A DNA stretch of 64,000 nt from Litoreibacter halocynthiae (lineage in GTDB: Bacteria; Pseudomonadota; Alphaproteobacteria; Rhodobacterales; Rhodobacteraceae): NCBI RefSeq assembly GCF_004365635.1, contig NZ_SOBH01000004.1, positions 248,001 to 312,000 on the forward strand. Reading direction: 5' to 3'. The position numbers were made by a program, and so were the translations under genes. Position 1 is the first letter of the stretch. Every line of letters begins with the position of its first letter. Below, piece after piece: positions 1 to 8,767 of the stretch. The notes beneath the pieces were generated by a model. The model was not told the DNA's origin. It did not search any database and was given only the letters and a program-made list of their open reading frames with translations.

Positions 1-404
1 ACAAAGGCGGGTTTGGCTTCGGCTATGTCCTGCATCGCCTCGATAACGGACCCGTCATCCGCAATGCCCGCGGGGTCGGCCTTGGGGCCAATCACAACGA
101 AGTCGTTATACATGATCTCGCGGCGGTGGGTGCCGTAGCCCGCGGCAAGAAAGGCCTCTTCGGCCTTGCGCGAATGCACCAGAATGGCGTCGACGTCACC
201 CGCTTCGCCCAAGCGGATGGCTTGCCCCGTCCCCACAACCAGAAGTTGTACATCCAGATCCAGATCAGCCTTGATCTGTGGCAGCAGAACATCCGCCAGC
301 CCCGCGTTTTCGAACGATGTCGTCACCGCAAGTTTCAGGTCATCCGCCGCCGCGAAGGTGGTCGAGGCCGCGAGCGAGGCAATAACAGTTAAGGTCTTGA
401 TCAT
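1..404 (-). CDS. tupA: Tungstate ABC transporter substrate-binding protein, partial (3' end outside window)
   Basis: Periplasmic binding protein that would capture tungstate for the adjacent permease and ATPase. Only the first ~134 residues are in the window. A signal peptide is visible (MIKTLTVIASLAASTTFA), followed by the family pattern of an AVTTSFENAGL stretch, a VGTGQAI phosphate-loop-like segment and RREIMYNDFVVIGP, which is typical of TupA rather than ModA. The ATG (402-404) overlaps the stop of tupC in an ATGA junction, so it is the last gene of a tupB-tupC-tupA transcript. Tungstate rather than molybdate is inferred from the family look; a broader anion specificity is not excluded. 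Confidence 0.85.
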   Translation of the reverse strand, partial: MIKTLTVIASLAASTTFAAADDLKLAVTTSFENAGLADVLLPQIKADLDLDVQLLVVGTGQAIRLGEAGDVDAILVHSRKAEEAFLAAGYGTHRREIMYNDFVVIGPKADPAGIADDGSVIEAMQDIAEAKPAF

Positions 405-1117
405 TCGACAATATCTCCGCGTAGGAAGGAAGCAAGTTCCGGTGTCTGTGGGGTTTCAAAAAAGGCCGGCGCAGCGGCCGATTCGTGAATACATCCACCC
501 AAAATGAACAGCGCGTCGGTTGCAAGGCGCTTTGCCTGCCCCAGATCATGGGTGGCCATTACAATCCGCGTGCCGCTGTCGCGGGTGGCCAGCAAAAGGG
601 TCTCGAACTCGCGGGTCGCGCGGCCATCAAGGTTGGCGCAGGGCTCGTCCAGAAACAGAACCTCAGGCTGCCGGATCAGCGCCCGCGCAAGGGCCAGCTT
701 TTGCCGCTCCCCGCCCGAGAGACGGGTGGCTTGCATCTGGCGTTGACCCTGCAGCCCGATCCGCGCCAGCCAATCCGCCACCAGCGGGGACGCCTCGCCT
801 CGCGCCATGCCAGAAAGGCGCAACGGGTAATGCAGGTTGTCTGCCACCGACCGGCGCAACATGATCGGGGATTGGAAGACATAGGCCTGACGCTCGCGCG
901 CATGGTCGTCATTCATCCCCCATTGCACCGTGCCTCCGCTCAGCCGCTCCACCCCGTGCATCACTCGAAGCAGGCTGGTTTTGCCTGCCCCGTTCGGCCC
1001 GACAATAATCGTCAGCCCCTGCCCGTCCAATTCCAGATTGACCGGTCCAAGGATCGTCTTGCCACGACGTCTCACTTGCGCGTCACACAGCCGCAGGGGG
1101 AACAGGTTGCTCACCAC
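401..1117 (-). CDS. tupC: Tungstate ABC transporter ATP-binding protein
   Basis: ATPase that drives the tungstate importer from the cytoplasmic face. About 238 residues: Walker A GPNGAGKTS near residue 40, signature LSGGERQK, Walker B VLFLDEP and the switch His in MATHDLGQ. The open frame runs further upstream, but that part is antisense-like residue composition lying inside tupB. I placed the start at tandem GTG codons (1117 or 1114) that overlap the tupB stop, because the canonical fold begins there. Coupled to tupB upstream and tupA downstream by overlapping start and stop codons. Confidence 0.85.
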   Translation of the reverse strand: MVSNLFPLRLCDAQVRRRGKTILGPVNLELDGQGLTIIVGPNGAGKTSLLRVMHGVERLSGGTVQWGMNDDHARERQAYVFQSPIMLRRSVADNLHYPLRLSGMARGEASPLVADWLARIGLQGQRQMQATRLSGGERQKLALARALIRQPEVLFLDEPCANLDGRATREFETLLLATRDSGTRIVMATHDLGQAKRLATDALFILGGCIHESAAAPAFFETPQTPELASFLRGDIVE

Positions 1118-1815
1118 AGGCCCTCCCGTTCGGTGCGCGACAGCCAGTGGATCGCGAAGTTGACCAGCAGCGCCAGCGCGATCAACACAAAGCCCAAGGC
1201 CAGCGCCAGCGCGAAGTCGCCCTTGCCGGTTTCCAGCGCAATCGCGGTGGTCAGAACCCGCGTGACATTGTCGATGTTGCCGCCGACGATCATAATCGCG
1301 CCAACCTCGCCAATGGCGCGGCCAAACCCCGCCAAGGCCGCCGTCAACAGGTTGCGCCGCCCGTCCCACATCAGCGTTTTGACCCGCTGCCATTTGGAGG
1401 TGTGCATCGAGATCAGCAGATCGTGGTATTCGGCCCAAAGCTCCCGCATCGCCTGATGAGTGATTGACGCAATCAAGGGGGTGATGATGATAACCTGCGC
1501 AATGACCATCGCCGTGGGGGTGAACAGCAGCCCCAGCACGCCAAACGGGCCGGACCGTGACAGCAACAGGTACACAATCAGCCCGACCACCACGGGCGGC
1601 AGCCCCATCATGGCGTTGACCACGGCAATGACCAGCCGCCGCCGCCGGAAGCGGGAAATGGCCAGATAGGTGCCGAAGGGAATGGCGATGACGCAGGCGA
1701 TAACCAAGGCCGAAAGCGTCACCTGCAGGGACCGCAACGCGATGTCGATCAGCTCTGGATCAAGCGCGATAACCAGCCAGAACGCCGCGCGCAGTCCTTC
1801 GAAAATTTCTGTCAT
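1111..1815 (-). CDS. tupB: Tungstate ABC transporter permease
   Basis: Inner-membrane channel of the tungstate importer, 234 residues. It has about five hydrophobic segments and the BPD_transp_1 coupling region (GFGRAIGEVGAIMIVGGN), which contains the EAA-type glycine the ATPase docks on. The motif GLPPVVVGL is typical of TupB/ModB permeases. ATG at 1813-1815. It is the first gene of tupBCA; the order permease-ATPase-binding protein is less usual than binding protein first. Its 3' end overlaps the GTG start of tupC. Confidence 0.87.
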   Translation of the reverse strand: MTEIFEGLRAAFWLVIALDPELIDIALRSLQVTLSALVIACVIAIPFGTYLAISRFRRRRLVIAVVNAMMGLPPVVVGLIVYLLLSRSGPFGVLGLLFTPTAMVIAQVIIITPLIASITHQAMRELWAEYHDLLISMHTSKWQRVKTLMWDGRRNLLTAALAGFGRAIGEVGAIMIVGGNIDNVTRVLTTAIALETGKGDFALALALGFVLIALALLVNFAIHWLSRTEREGLW

Positions 1816-2373
1816 GCCGTCAGCACGTCCCTGCCCATTCTGTCGACGCCGGTATTCGCCCCGACGTTGCTAGGAGTGTTGGCCGCGGCTGTCCAGTGTG
1901 GCGGAGAAGATTGTCCCGTGCCCTGTCACTTGGTGATGATCACCTGCGACACGCCCGTCTCGACGCTTTGGCAAACACGCAAAAGTTTGGTGGCGAAATG
2001 GGTATGCACATAGGCCGCGTGGAACCTAGATTTGTCGCGCTTACGTCTCAGCCTCTCAATTCGTCTAGGCAGCATTTCATCACGCCGAAGGATTGGCTGG
2101 GAATCAGATCGTGCGCCTTTAAGATGCGATACGTCGAGGCCTCTGATGCAAATTAACTTTCCTTGTCAGTAAAAGTCACCGCCGGTTCTCGTACAGATAT
2201 CTCGATCTCTTTCAACGCCAGCTTGCCAGTCTGGCCGCTGACCAGGCCTTCGTCAATGCATCGTAAGACTGTCGTTTCGAACAATTGGCGCAACACAGTT
2301 TTGCAATAAGCACAAAAGGGACAAGAGCCTGTCGCAAGGGAGGGTATAGTGTCACTTGTCAGGACGGGGAAAG
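1816..2373. other. Gene-poor intergenic stretch of 558 bp
   Basis: This is the longest stretch here without a confident gene. It separates the divergent promoter side of tupB from the 3' side of tRNA-Lys. A small frame on the plus strand (1896-2156) has no recognisable domain, no good ribosome binding site and unconvincing composition. On the minus strand, around 2153-2296, a short translated segment resembles part of a transposase (separate entry). I see no clear terminator or operator in it. It reads like old, decayed DNA. Confidence 0.5.
2153..2296 (-). pseudogene. Possible transposase remnant (IS1182-like fragment)
   Basis: Translating the minus strand gives a ~47-residue stretch ending in TAA whose beginning reads LRQLFETTVLRCIDEGLVSG. 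This resembles the LRxxFxxxxxRCxxEGLVxG segment of IS1182/IS5-type transposases from memory. After GLVSG the similarity fades. There is no start codon context, no catalytic DDE residues and no inverted repeats that I can see, so at best it is a relic. The call rests on one short motif. Confidence 0.3.
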
Positions 2374-2449
2374 TGGTGAGCCCTGATGGGTTCGAACCAT
2401 CGACCTACTGATTAAAAGTCAGTTGCTCTACCAACTGAGCTAAGGGCCC
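2374..2449 (-). tRNA. tRNA-Lys (anticodon TTT)
   Basis: 76 nt including an encoded CCA (complement of 2374-2376). The cloverleaf is complete: acceptor GGGCCCT pairs with AGGGCTC (one G-U), D arm TAGCTCAGTTGGTAGAGCA, anticodon arm CTGACTTTTAATCAG with TTT in the loop, and T arm GGTTCGAACC. It reads AAA/AAG lysine codons. It lies alone, upstream of dapF on the opposite strand. Confidence 0.97.
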
Positions 2450-2556
2450 ACTGAGGGTGCTATCTAGAAAGGTCGCCCCATGGGGTCAACCCCCAAATCC
2501 ACGTGAATCTGCACCATGTCTTCCATTGTGTCCGTGCGAGGGTTATATCGCGGCTC

Positions 2557-3393
2557 ATGCAACACGCAGATGCCTCCCTAGGCCTGCCCTTCATGAAAAT
2601 GCACGGGCTGGGCAATGACTTCGTGGTTATTGACCAACGGGGCAACGATACGCGTGTATCCGAGGCCCTCGCGCGCGCTTTGGGCGACCGCCATCGTGGC
2701 GTGGGATTCGATCAGCTCGCGGTTCTAAATGACGTGGCGGGCGCCGATATCGGCCTCACATTTTTCAATTCCGACGGGTCCACTGCGGGCGCATGTGGCA
2801 ACGCCACACGCTGTGTGGCGCGATTCGAAATGGCGCGGCGGGGAATCACGTCTCTCTCCCTCAAAACCGAACGCGGGTTGTTGAGTGCCGAAGATGCAGG
2901 GAACGGCCTAACACGCGTGAATATGGGTGCACCGCTTCTAGAATGGCACGACGTGCCGCTTGCCCGTGAAATGGACACATTGGAGTTGCCCATTGACGGC
3001 AATCCCACCGCGACTGGAATGGGCAACCCGCATTGCACATTCTTCGTAGAGGACGCCGAATTGGTCGATCTGCCCAGTTTTGGCGCTGCACATGAAAAGC
3101 ACCCTCTGTTTCCAGAGCGCACCAATGTGCAAGTCGCGCATCTGGTCGGTGAAAACCATCTGCGCATGCGCGTCTGGGAGCGCGGCGTCGGCGTAACACT
3201 GGCCTCCGGCTCGTCCTCCTGTGCGACCGCTGTGGCCGCCGCGCGGCGCGGCCTGACCGGCAACCAGGTGCGCATCGATCTTGACGGCGGGCGCATCGAT
3301 ATCGATTGGCGCGACGACGGCGTCTGGATGACCGGCCCCACAGCGCACGTGTTCTCGGGCCATCTGACGCCCGAATTTCTGGCCGCGCTATGA
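2557..3393 (+). CDS. dapF: Diaminopimelate epimerase
   Basis: Converts LL- to meso-diaminopimelate for lysine and peptidoglycan synthesis (cytoplasmic, cofactor-free two-base mechanism). 278 residues from the chosen ATG. The two catalytic cysteines are visible in GACGNATRC (Cys80) and SGSSSCATA (near residue 222); the N-terminal signature is [14 protein letters not shown]. An upstream in-frame ATG (2503) would add an unlike extension; a later ATG at 2593 would start directly at MKMHG. The stop overlaps the ATG of mtaB in ATGA, so the two are translationally coupled. Confidence 0.95.
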   Translation: MQHADASLGLPFMKMHGLGNDFVVIDQRGNDTRVSEALARALGDRHRGVGFDQLAVLNDVAGADIGLTFFNSDGSTAGACGNATRCVARFEMARRGITSLSLKTERGLLSAEDAGNGLTRVNMGAPLLEWHDVPLAREMDTLELPIDGNPTATGMGNPHCTFFVEDAELVDLPSFGAAHEKHPLFPERTNVQVAHLVGENHLRMRVWERGVGVTLASGSSSCATAVAAARRGLTGNQVRIDLDGGRIDIDWRDDGVWMTGPTAHVFSGHLTPEFLAAL

Positions 3394-4622
3394 AGCCGCC
3401 AATTTTCTCCACCCACGGCTGCCGCCTGAACGCCTACGAGACAGAGGCGATGCGCGACCTGACACAAGGCCAGGACAATCTGGTCGTGGTGAACACCTGC
3501 GCGGTAACTGCCGAGGCCGTGCGCAAGGCCCGCCAAGACATCCGCAAACTGCGCCGAGAGAACCCGAACGCCCGCCTTGTCGTCACCGGTTGCGCCGCGC
3601 AAACCGAGCCCGAAACATTCTCTAACATGGCCGAAGTCGACAATGTGATCGGCAATACCGAGAAGATGAACCGTGCCACATGGGGCTTCCTGCCCGACAC
3701 CGAAAAGGTGCAGGTCGACGACATCATGAGCGTCGAGGAAACCGCCGGTCACCTGATCGACGGCTTCGGCACCCGTGCGCGGGCTTATGTGCAGGTGCAA
3801 AACGGCTGCGACCATCGCTGCACCTTTTGCATCATCCCCTATGGTCGCGGCAATTCGCGCTCTGTCCCTGCGGGCGTCGTGGTCGACCAGATCAAACGCC
3901 TCGTCGACAAAGGCTATAACGAAGTAGTGCTGACCGGCGTCGACCTCACCTCTTGGGGTGCCGACCTTCCCGCCACGCCACAACTCGGCGATCTGGTGCT
4001 ACGCATCCTCAAGTTGGTTCCTGACCTACCGCGCCTGCGCATCTCCTCCATCGATAGCATCGAGGTCGATCCCTCCCTCATGCAAGCCATCGCAACAGAG
4101 CCACGCCTGATGCCCCACCTGCATCTCAGCCTGCAAGCTGGCGATGACATGATCCTGAAACGCATGAAGCGCCGCCACCTGCGCGATGACGCAATTCGGT
4201 TCTGCGAAGACGCCCGCAAACTGCGCCCGGACATGACCTATGGCGCAGACATCATCGCGGGCTTCCCGACCGAAACGGACCCGATGTTCGAAAACTCGCT
4301 CAAGCTCGTCGAGGACTGCGACCTGACATGGCTGCACGTCTTCCCCTATTCCGCCCGTCAGGGAACGCCTGCCGCCAAGATGCCCGCCGTCAATGGCAAA
4401 GACATCAAAGCCCGCGCCGCCCGGTTGCGCGCCGCTGGTGAAGCGCAGGTTCAAAAACACCTCACCTCCCGCGTTGGCCTCACGCATAACATCCTGATGG
4501 AAAACCCGCGCATGGGCCGGACTGAGCAGTTCACCGAAACGCTGTTCGACACCGACCAACCCGTAGGCCAGATCATCCCCGCCCGTATCATCGGGACCGA
4601 AGGCACCCAGCTACGCGCATGA
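3390..4622 (+). CDS. mtaB: tRNA N6-threonylcarbamoyladenosine (t6A37) methylthiotransferase MtaB
   Basis: Radical SAM enzyme that adds a methylthio group to t6A37 of ANN-decoding tRNAs. 410 residues. The N-terminal UPF0004 domain has its three cluster cysteines (THGCRLN, VNTCAVT, VTGCAAQ); the radical SAM motif CDHRCTFC lies near residue 140; a TRAM-like tail follows ([12 protein letters not shown]). The short N-terminus [10 protein letters not shown] is the MtaB rather than MiaB or RimO type. The ATG overlaps the dapF stop, and its own stop overlaps the next GST start, giving a tight three-gene run. Confidence 0.92.
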   Translation: MKPPIFSTHGCRLNAYETEAMRDLTQGQDNLVVVNTCAVTAEAVRKARQDIRKLRRENPNARLVVTGCAAQTEPETFSNMAEVDNVIGNTEKMNRATWGFLPDTEKVQVDDIMSVEETAGHLIDGFGTRARAYVQVQNGCDHRCTFCIIPYGRGNSRSVPAGVVVDQIKRLVDKGYNEVVLTGVDLTSWGADLPATPQLGDLVLRILKLVPDLPRLRISSIDSIEVDPSLMQAIATEPRLMPHLHLSLQAGDDMILKRMKRRHLRDDAIRFCEDARKLRPDMTYGADIIAGFPTETDPMFENSLKLVEDCDLTWLHVFPYSARQGTPAAKMPAVNGKDIKARAARLRAAGEAQVQKHLTSRVGLTHNILMENPRMGRTEQFTETLFDTDQPVGQIIPARIIGTEGTQLRA

Positions 4623-5284
4623 GTCTTCATCTTGGTGAAAATATTCCCGCCGGAGGCATCCCAATTCTCTACAGCTTCCGCCGTTGCCCCTATGCGATGC
4701 GGGCGCGTCTTGCTATTCACGCGGCTGGATTAACCATGCAGCACCGCGAAATAGTGCTGCGGGATAAAGCCCCCGAGTTTCTGGAAGCCTCTCCGAAAGG
4801 CACGGTGCCAGTTGTCATCGCATCTGATGTGGTGATCGAAGAGAGCCTCGACATCATGCAATGGGCGCTTGATCAGAACGATCCTGAAAACTGGCTACAT
4901 AATCGCGAAGACAGTCTCGCGCTGATCGCGCAAAATGACGGACCCTTCAAGACTGCACTCGACCGGTACAAATACGCGAACCGGCACGACAACGATCCCG
5001 AAACATGGCGTGCGGCCGGAGCGAGCACTTTAGAGAGTTACGACTCTATTCTGGCCCAAAAGCCATATCTTCTTGGCGCGCAGCCTACTCTCGCGGACAT
5101 AGCAATCTTCCCGTTTATACGGCAGTTCGCCAACACCGATCGCGCTTGGTTTGACGCAAAACCATGGCCGCATTTACACAGGTGGTTGGATGCACATCTC
5201 ACCTCCGACCGCTTCGCCGCAATCATGGTGAAATATCCCAAATGGCAGGCAGGTGATCCGCCAACCCTTGCGCCCTTGGCCTAA
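4619..5284 (+). CDS. Glutathione S-transferase family protein
   Basis: 221 residues. The N-terminal thioredoxin-like GST domain carries SFRRCPYAMRARLAI (CPYAMR, a Cys-type active-site position), the cis-proline region KGTVPVVIA and EESLDIMQWAL. An all-helical C-terminal domain follows, with LADIAIFPFIRQF. The substrate cannot be told from sequence. The Cys-type N-terminus suggests thiol-transfer or deglutathionylation chemistry (inference). Coupled to mtaB by ATGA; the next gene follows after a 19-nt gap, so all may be co-transcribed. Confidence 0.85.
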   Translation: MSLHLGENIPAGGIPILYSFRRCPYAMRARLAIHAAGLTMQHREIVLRDKAPEFLEASPKGTVPVVIASDVVIEESLDIMQWALDQNDPENWLHNREDSLALIAQNDGPFKTALDRYKYANRHDNDPETWRAAGASTLESYDSILAQKPYLLGAQPTLADIAIFPFIRQFANTDRAWFDAKPWPHLHRWLDAHLTSDRFAAIMVKYPKWQAGDPPTLAPLA

Positions 5285-5303
5285 CACCGCCAAGGATAGC
5301 ATC

Positions 5304-5936
5304 ATGCATCCAAATCCCGCCTTTCGCCACGAGACAGCTAGCCGAAATATCGGCTTCGTCCGCGAGCGCGGGTTTGGCACTTTGGCCATCAATGGAGAGG
5401 ATGGTCCGCTCACAGCCCATATTCCGATCCTGTTGAATGAAAACGGCCAGCAGGCAGAGCTACACCTTGTCCGCTCCAACCCCATCGCCCGCGCCTGTAA
5501 GGAGCCGCTAGATGCGGTAGTCACCGTAACGGGTCCGGACAGCTATATCTCGCCAGACTGGTACGGCGTCGAGGATCAGGTCCCGACGTGGAACTATGTC
5601 GCTATTCGAATCACGGGTACCTTGCGCCCCTTACCGCAAGATCAACTGCACCCGTTGCTAAATCGCCTTTCCGCACATTTTGAGGAGAACCTCCTCCCAA
5701 AAGCCCCATGGACTACTGACAAGATGTCCGACGGTGTTCTTGAACGGATGATGCGTCAGATCCAGCCGTTCCACTTCGAAGTCGCCAAAATCGATGGCAC
5801 GTGGAAGCTCGGCCAGAACAAACCAGAAGACGCCCGATTAACTGCCGCAGACCATGTCGCGGGATACGGTATCGGGCAGGAAACACAAATCCTCTCCGCA
5901 CTAATGCGCGGAGCCAAACCGGAGACCTCGAAATGA
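5304..5936 (+). CDS. FMN-binding negative transcriptional regulator family protein (PaiB-like)
   Basis: 210 residues of the PaiB/FMN-binding split-barrel family: MHPNPAFRHE at the start, then GFGTLAI, LTAHIPILLNENG, LHLVRSNPIAR, SPDWYG and VPTWNYVAI. PaiB of Bacillus was described as a repressor of sporulation and protease genes, but in proteobacteria the family is better viewed as a flavin-dependent protein of unknown substrate. ATG at 5304 is preceded by AAGGATAG. The stop overlaps the next GST start (ATGA). Being flanked by two GSTs suggests a role in redox or electrophile handling, which is inference. Confidence 0.82.
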   Translation: MHPNPAFRHETASRNIGFVRERGFGTLAINGEDGPLTAHIPILLNENGQQAELHLVRSNPIARACKEPLDAVVTVTGPDSYISPDWYGVEDQVPTWNYVAIRITGTLRPLPQDQLHPLLNRLSAHFEENLLPKAPWTTDKMSDGVLERMMRQIQPFHFEVAKIDGTWKLGQNKPEDARLTAADHVAGYGIGQETQILSALMRGAKPETSK

Positions 5937-6547
5937 AGCTTTTTTCAAGCCCGACATCCCCCTATGTACGCAAGGTACTCGTCCTTTTGCGTGAAACCGG
6001 CCAACTCGATGACGTGGAAATGGAGCCAGTTGGCGGCACACCCGTTGATCCGGGCACGATGCCGCGTGATCTGAACCCGTTGGGAAAAATTCCGGCACTG
6101 GCGCTTGATAGCGGACAGCCCATCTATGACAGCCGCGTCATCTGCCGCTTCTTCGACGACCGCGTAAAGGCGGGGCTCTACGGTGAGGGCGATGACACAT
6201 GGCAAATACAAACGCTTGAGGCCACGGCCGATGGCGTTCTTGATGCAGCAATTCTGATGGTTTACGAGGCTCGTATTCGACCAGAGGACAAGCAATTCGC
6301 GGCGTGGACCGAAGCCCAGTGGCGCAAGATAAGCACGACACTTGATGCTTTGGAGAAGTCTTGGATTGATGTTATCCCTTGGGACATTCTAAATGTCGGC
6401 CAGATCGCGACGGGTTGCGCCTTGGGCTACCTCGACTTTCGCCACTCCGACCGCAACTGGCGCGAGGGCCGTCCAAAGCTTGCTGCGTGGGAGGCTGAAT
6501 TTGCCAAACGGGACAGCATGATCGCAACCGTTCCACCCGCTGGCTAG
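5933..6547 (+). CDS. Glutathione S-transferase family protein
   Basis: 204 residues. The N-terminal domain begins MKLFSSPTSPYVRKVLVLL, a Ser-containing SPTSPYVRK pattern seen in bacterial beta-like GSTs, followed by LGKIPALALD and YDSRVICRFFDD. The C-terminal helical domain includes VGQIATGCALGYLDFRH. The enzyme would be cytoplasmic and glutathione-dependent, with unknown substrate. The ATG overlaps the stop of the PaiB-like gene. It differs clearly from the GST at 4619 in active-site motif, so they are not recent duplicates. Confidence 0.85.
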   Translation: MKLFSSPTSPYVRKVLVLLRETGQLDDVEMEPVGGTPVDPGTMPRDLNPLGKIPALALDSGQPIYDSRVICRFFDDRVKAGLYGEGDDTWQIQTLEATADGVLDAAILMVYEARIRPEDKQFAAWTEAQWRKISTTLDALEKSWIDVIPWDILNVGQIATGCALGYLDFRHSDRNWREGRPKLAAWEAEFAKRDSMIATVPPAG

Positions 6548-6549
6548 CA

Positions 6550-6969
6550 GTGGCCCAGATTGACCGCACAGACGACATTGCCACCTGCCTGAACATCAGG
6601 CGGGTGGTATTCATCGAAGGCCAAGACGTTCCCGAGGCCGAGGAGGTGGATGGCGAAGACCCCGACTGTATCCACTACCTTGCAAACGTGGGCGGCACCC
6701 CCGCCGCGACGGCGCGGGTTAAACCGCTTGGCCCCAAGGCAAAAATCCAGCGTGTCGCAGTGCTAGACGCTCATCGCGGAACCGGTTTGGGGGCGGAGTT
6801 GATGCGATTCATCCTGACCGACCTGCGCGCAGATTTCGAAGAGGCGGTCTTGGGATCGCAAACTCACGCCATCGGATTCTACGAAAAGCTGGGGTTCGAG
6901 GTTTTCGGACCAGAGTTCGACGACGCTGGAATTCCTCACCGTGATATGGCCCGCTCACTAACGGACTAG
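6550..6969 (+). CDS. GNAT family N-acetyltransferase
   Basis: 139 residues. The acetyl-CoA loop is visible in IQRVAVLDAHRGTGLGAELM (R-G-T-G-L-G), followed by the late GNAT helix ATHAIGFYEKLGF-like segment (THAIGFYEKLGFEVFGPEF). The look is that of the ElaA/PA4866-like small acetyltransferases; the acceptor is unknown. Start is GTG at 6550, two bases after the stop of the GST, with no clear ribosome binding site, so it probably depends on translational coupling. Its TAG stop shares CTAG with the convergent gene at 6966. Confidence 0.83.
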   Translation: MAQIDRTDDIATCLNIRRVVFIEGQDVPEAEEVDGEDPDCIHYLANVGGTPAATARVKPLGPKAKIQRVAVLDAHRGTGLGAELMRFILTDLRADFEEAVLGSQTHAIGFYEKLGFEVFGPEFDDAGIPHRDMARSLTD

Positions 6970-7532
6970 TTAGAGTGACGATTCATCATAGCGTCATGCA
7001 CCGACGCCATTCCGCGCGCAGCAAGGTCACTGACCTCTGCCGCATGGGTTTGCAGAGCTTCCACCATTTTCGGGTCATCCGACGTCTGCGTCACGATTAA
7101 TCCTTTATCTGTCGGCTCGATATCGGTGGTTATCCGCTCCGGGTGGTCAAACAAGTAGTCCAAGGTCGGGCTTTGGATCGGGATATGCGGATTGCGGCTT
7201 TCGTCAACACGGGCGATCATCCCGACAGCATGATTGAACAACGCCTCCAAAAGTTCGGGGTCGTCGGTTTCGGTGACTGTCCTGATTCCGTTGGGCAGGT
7301 TCTCCACCGTTCGTTCCAGAGATGTGTGCTCTGTGAACAATGCGCGTAGCTCTTCCACTTCCTCGGGTGTCGTGTCCCCACCATTCAGCATGGGCATTCG
7401 GACTTCGTCGTGGCCTTGGCCGCAGTTGTGGTGACCGGACATCATACCGTGCTGAGCAACCGCACCGCCCCACATCAAAATGCCCGCTGCTGCTGCAACA
7501 GAGAACACACACAGAATGTAGCGCTTATTCAT
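6966..7532 (-). CDS. Exported His/Met-rich protein of unknown function with an internal repeat
   Basis: 188 residues from the ATG at 7532 (MNKRYILCVFS, a signal peptide ending near VAQHGMM). I do not recognise the family. After the signal comes a metal-binding-looking stretch (QHGMMSGHHNCGQGHDE). The rest holds two related units: TVTETDDPELLEALFNHAVGM and IVTQTSDDPKMVEALQTHAA, each with a T-x-T-(x)-DDP start and a conserved Leu-x-x-His. The C-terminus has GMASVHDAMMNRH. Regularly spaced His and Met hint at copper or heme handling in the periplasm, but that is inference only. Confidence 0.7.
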   Translation of the reverse strand: MNKRYILCVFSVAAAAGILMWGGAVAQHGMMSGHHNCGQGHDEVRMPMLNGGDTTPEEVEELRALFTEHTSLERTVENLPNGIRTVTETDDPELLEALFNHAVGMIARVDESRNPHIPIQSPTLDYLFDHPERITTDIEPTDKGLIVTQTSDDPKMVEALQTHAAEVSDLAARGMASVHDAMMNRHSN

Positions 7533-7594
7533 GTGAACCCTCACCATTGACCGCGTTAATGTGAACCTATGCAACTAAACGGACAAAACAACCG

Positions 7595-8053
7595 CTAGAC
7601 AATATCCCGCAACTGCCGATGCGCCTCTGCAATCGCAATTCCAGCCGAAATCGCCACGTTCAGGCTCCGCCCGCCACCCGGCATGGCTATTTTTACCCGC
7701 CCATCAGCGGCCTCGTGTACGTGATCCGGCACCCCGGCGCTTTCGCGCCCCACCAGCAGGCAATCGCCCTGTTGAAATTCGAAATCCCATAAATCAGTCG
7801 CGCCTTTGGTGGTCAAAAGCACCAGACGTCCCGGTTTTGCCGCCTCGAAGGCGTCCCAGCTGTCATGATGGTGAAGTTCGGCTTTTTCGCCGTAATCCAG
7901 CGCGCGTGATCTCAACAATTTTAGCGAAAAAGGAAATCCGCAGGGCTCGATAACGTGGATCGGAGCATCGAAGCAGACGCCCAAGCGCACCAATGACCCC
8001 AAATTCGGGGCTAAATCGGGCTCAAACGCTGCAATTTGGACATAGTGCGACAA
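7595..8053 (-). CDS. trmL: tRNA (cytidine(34)-2'-O)-methyltransferase (SPOUT family)
   Basis: Methylates the ribose of the wobble nucleotide of tRNA-Leu isoacceptors using SAM. 152 residues, the full length for TrmL. The SPOUT trefoil-knot motifs are present: LVGRESAGVPD and MPGGGRSLNVAISAGIAIAE; the N-terminal NLGSLVRL pattern stands where NTGNIIRL is usual. The start appears to be TTG at 8051-8053: it is preceded by AAGGGA at a good distance, and no ATG is available in frame. It diverges from petA across a short gap. Confidence 0.9.
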   Translation of the reverse strand: MSHYVQIAAFEPDLAPNLGSLVRLGVCFDAPIHVIEPCGFPFSLKLLRSRALDYGEKAELHHHDSWDAFEAAKPGRLVLLTTKGATDLWDFEFQQGDCLLVGRESAGVPDHVHEAADGRVKIAMPGGGRSLNVAISAGIAIAEAHRQLRDIV

Positions 8054-8190
8054 ATGGCTTCCCTTACAGTACGTTCATGGGTGGACGTGGGGGTACCTTA
8101 GAATATATCTAGCCCCGATATCCTGCGCCCTCGGTGCGGATTCTTCAATTTTACCGGCCGCACAAGCGGTCCGACAAGGGAGAAGTTCTC

Positions 8191-8754
8191 GTGTCCCACG
8201 CAGACGACCACAGCGGCGCAACCCGTCGCGACTTCCTGTACTACGCAACAGCGGGTGCAGGCGCAGTGACTACAGGGGCCGCCGTCTGGCCCTTGGTCAA
8301 TCAGATGAACCCCTCCGCTGACGTGCAGGCTCTGGCCTCCATCGACGTTGATGTGTCCGGCATCGAGCCTGGTACGCAACTGACCGTCAAATGGTTGGGT
8401 AAGCCGGTTTTCATCCGCCGCCGCACCGCGGACGAGATCGAAGCCGCCCGCGCTGTCGCGCTGTCGGACTTGCCTGACACCGGCGCAGAAAACAACAACC
8501 TTGGTCCAGAGGCAGATGCCGAAGACCAAAACCGCACACTCGACGAAGATGGCGAGTGGCTGGTGATGATCGGCGTTTGTACGCACCTTGGCTGCGTGCC
8601 TTTGGGCGACGCTGGCGACTTTGGTGGCTGGTTCTGCCCGTGCCACGGGTCTCACTACGACACAGCTGGCCGTATCCGCAAAGGCCCCGCGCCGCGCAAC
8701 ATGCTGGTGCCTGTCTCTCAATTCACGTCGGAAGACGTGCTGAAACTCGGTTAA
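8191..8754 (+). CDS. petA: Ubiquinol-cytochrome c reductase iron-sulfur (Rieske) subunit
   Basis: Rieske 2Fe-2S protein of the cytochrome bc1 complex, carrying electrons from ubiquinol to cytochrome c1. 187 residues. The N-terminal TAT-type membrane anchor is [17 protein letters not shown]. The cluster-binding boxes are CTHLGC and [10 protein letters not shown] chose GTG at 8191 because it follows AAGGGAGAAG and gives the usual short SHADDH N-terminus; the open frame extends further upstream without support. First gene of petABC, 13 bp before petB. Confidence 0.95.
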   Translation: MSHADDHSGATRRDFLYYATAGAGAVTTGAAVWPLVNQMNPSADVQALASIDVDVSGIEPGTQLTVKWLGKPVFIRRRTADEIEAARAVALSDLPDTGAENNNLGPEADAEDQNRTLDEDGEWLVMIGVCTHLGCVPLGDAGDFGGWFCPCHGSHYDTAGRIRKGPAPRNMLVPVSQFTSEDVLKLG

Positions 8755-8767
8755 GGGAGAAACGATT

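Noticed and set aside
1896-2156. 86-codon plus-strand frame in the tupB to tRNA gap
   Set aside because: No ribosome binding site, no domain, and neighbouring DNA looks decayed.
2503-2556. Upstream start for dapF at 2503
   Set aside because: The added residues are unlike DapF N-termini and overlap the probable tRNA promoter side.
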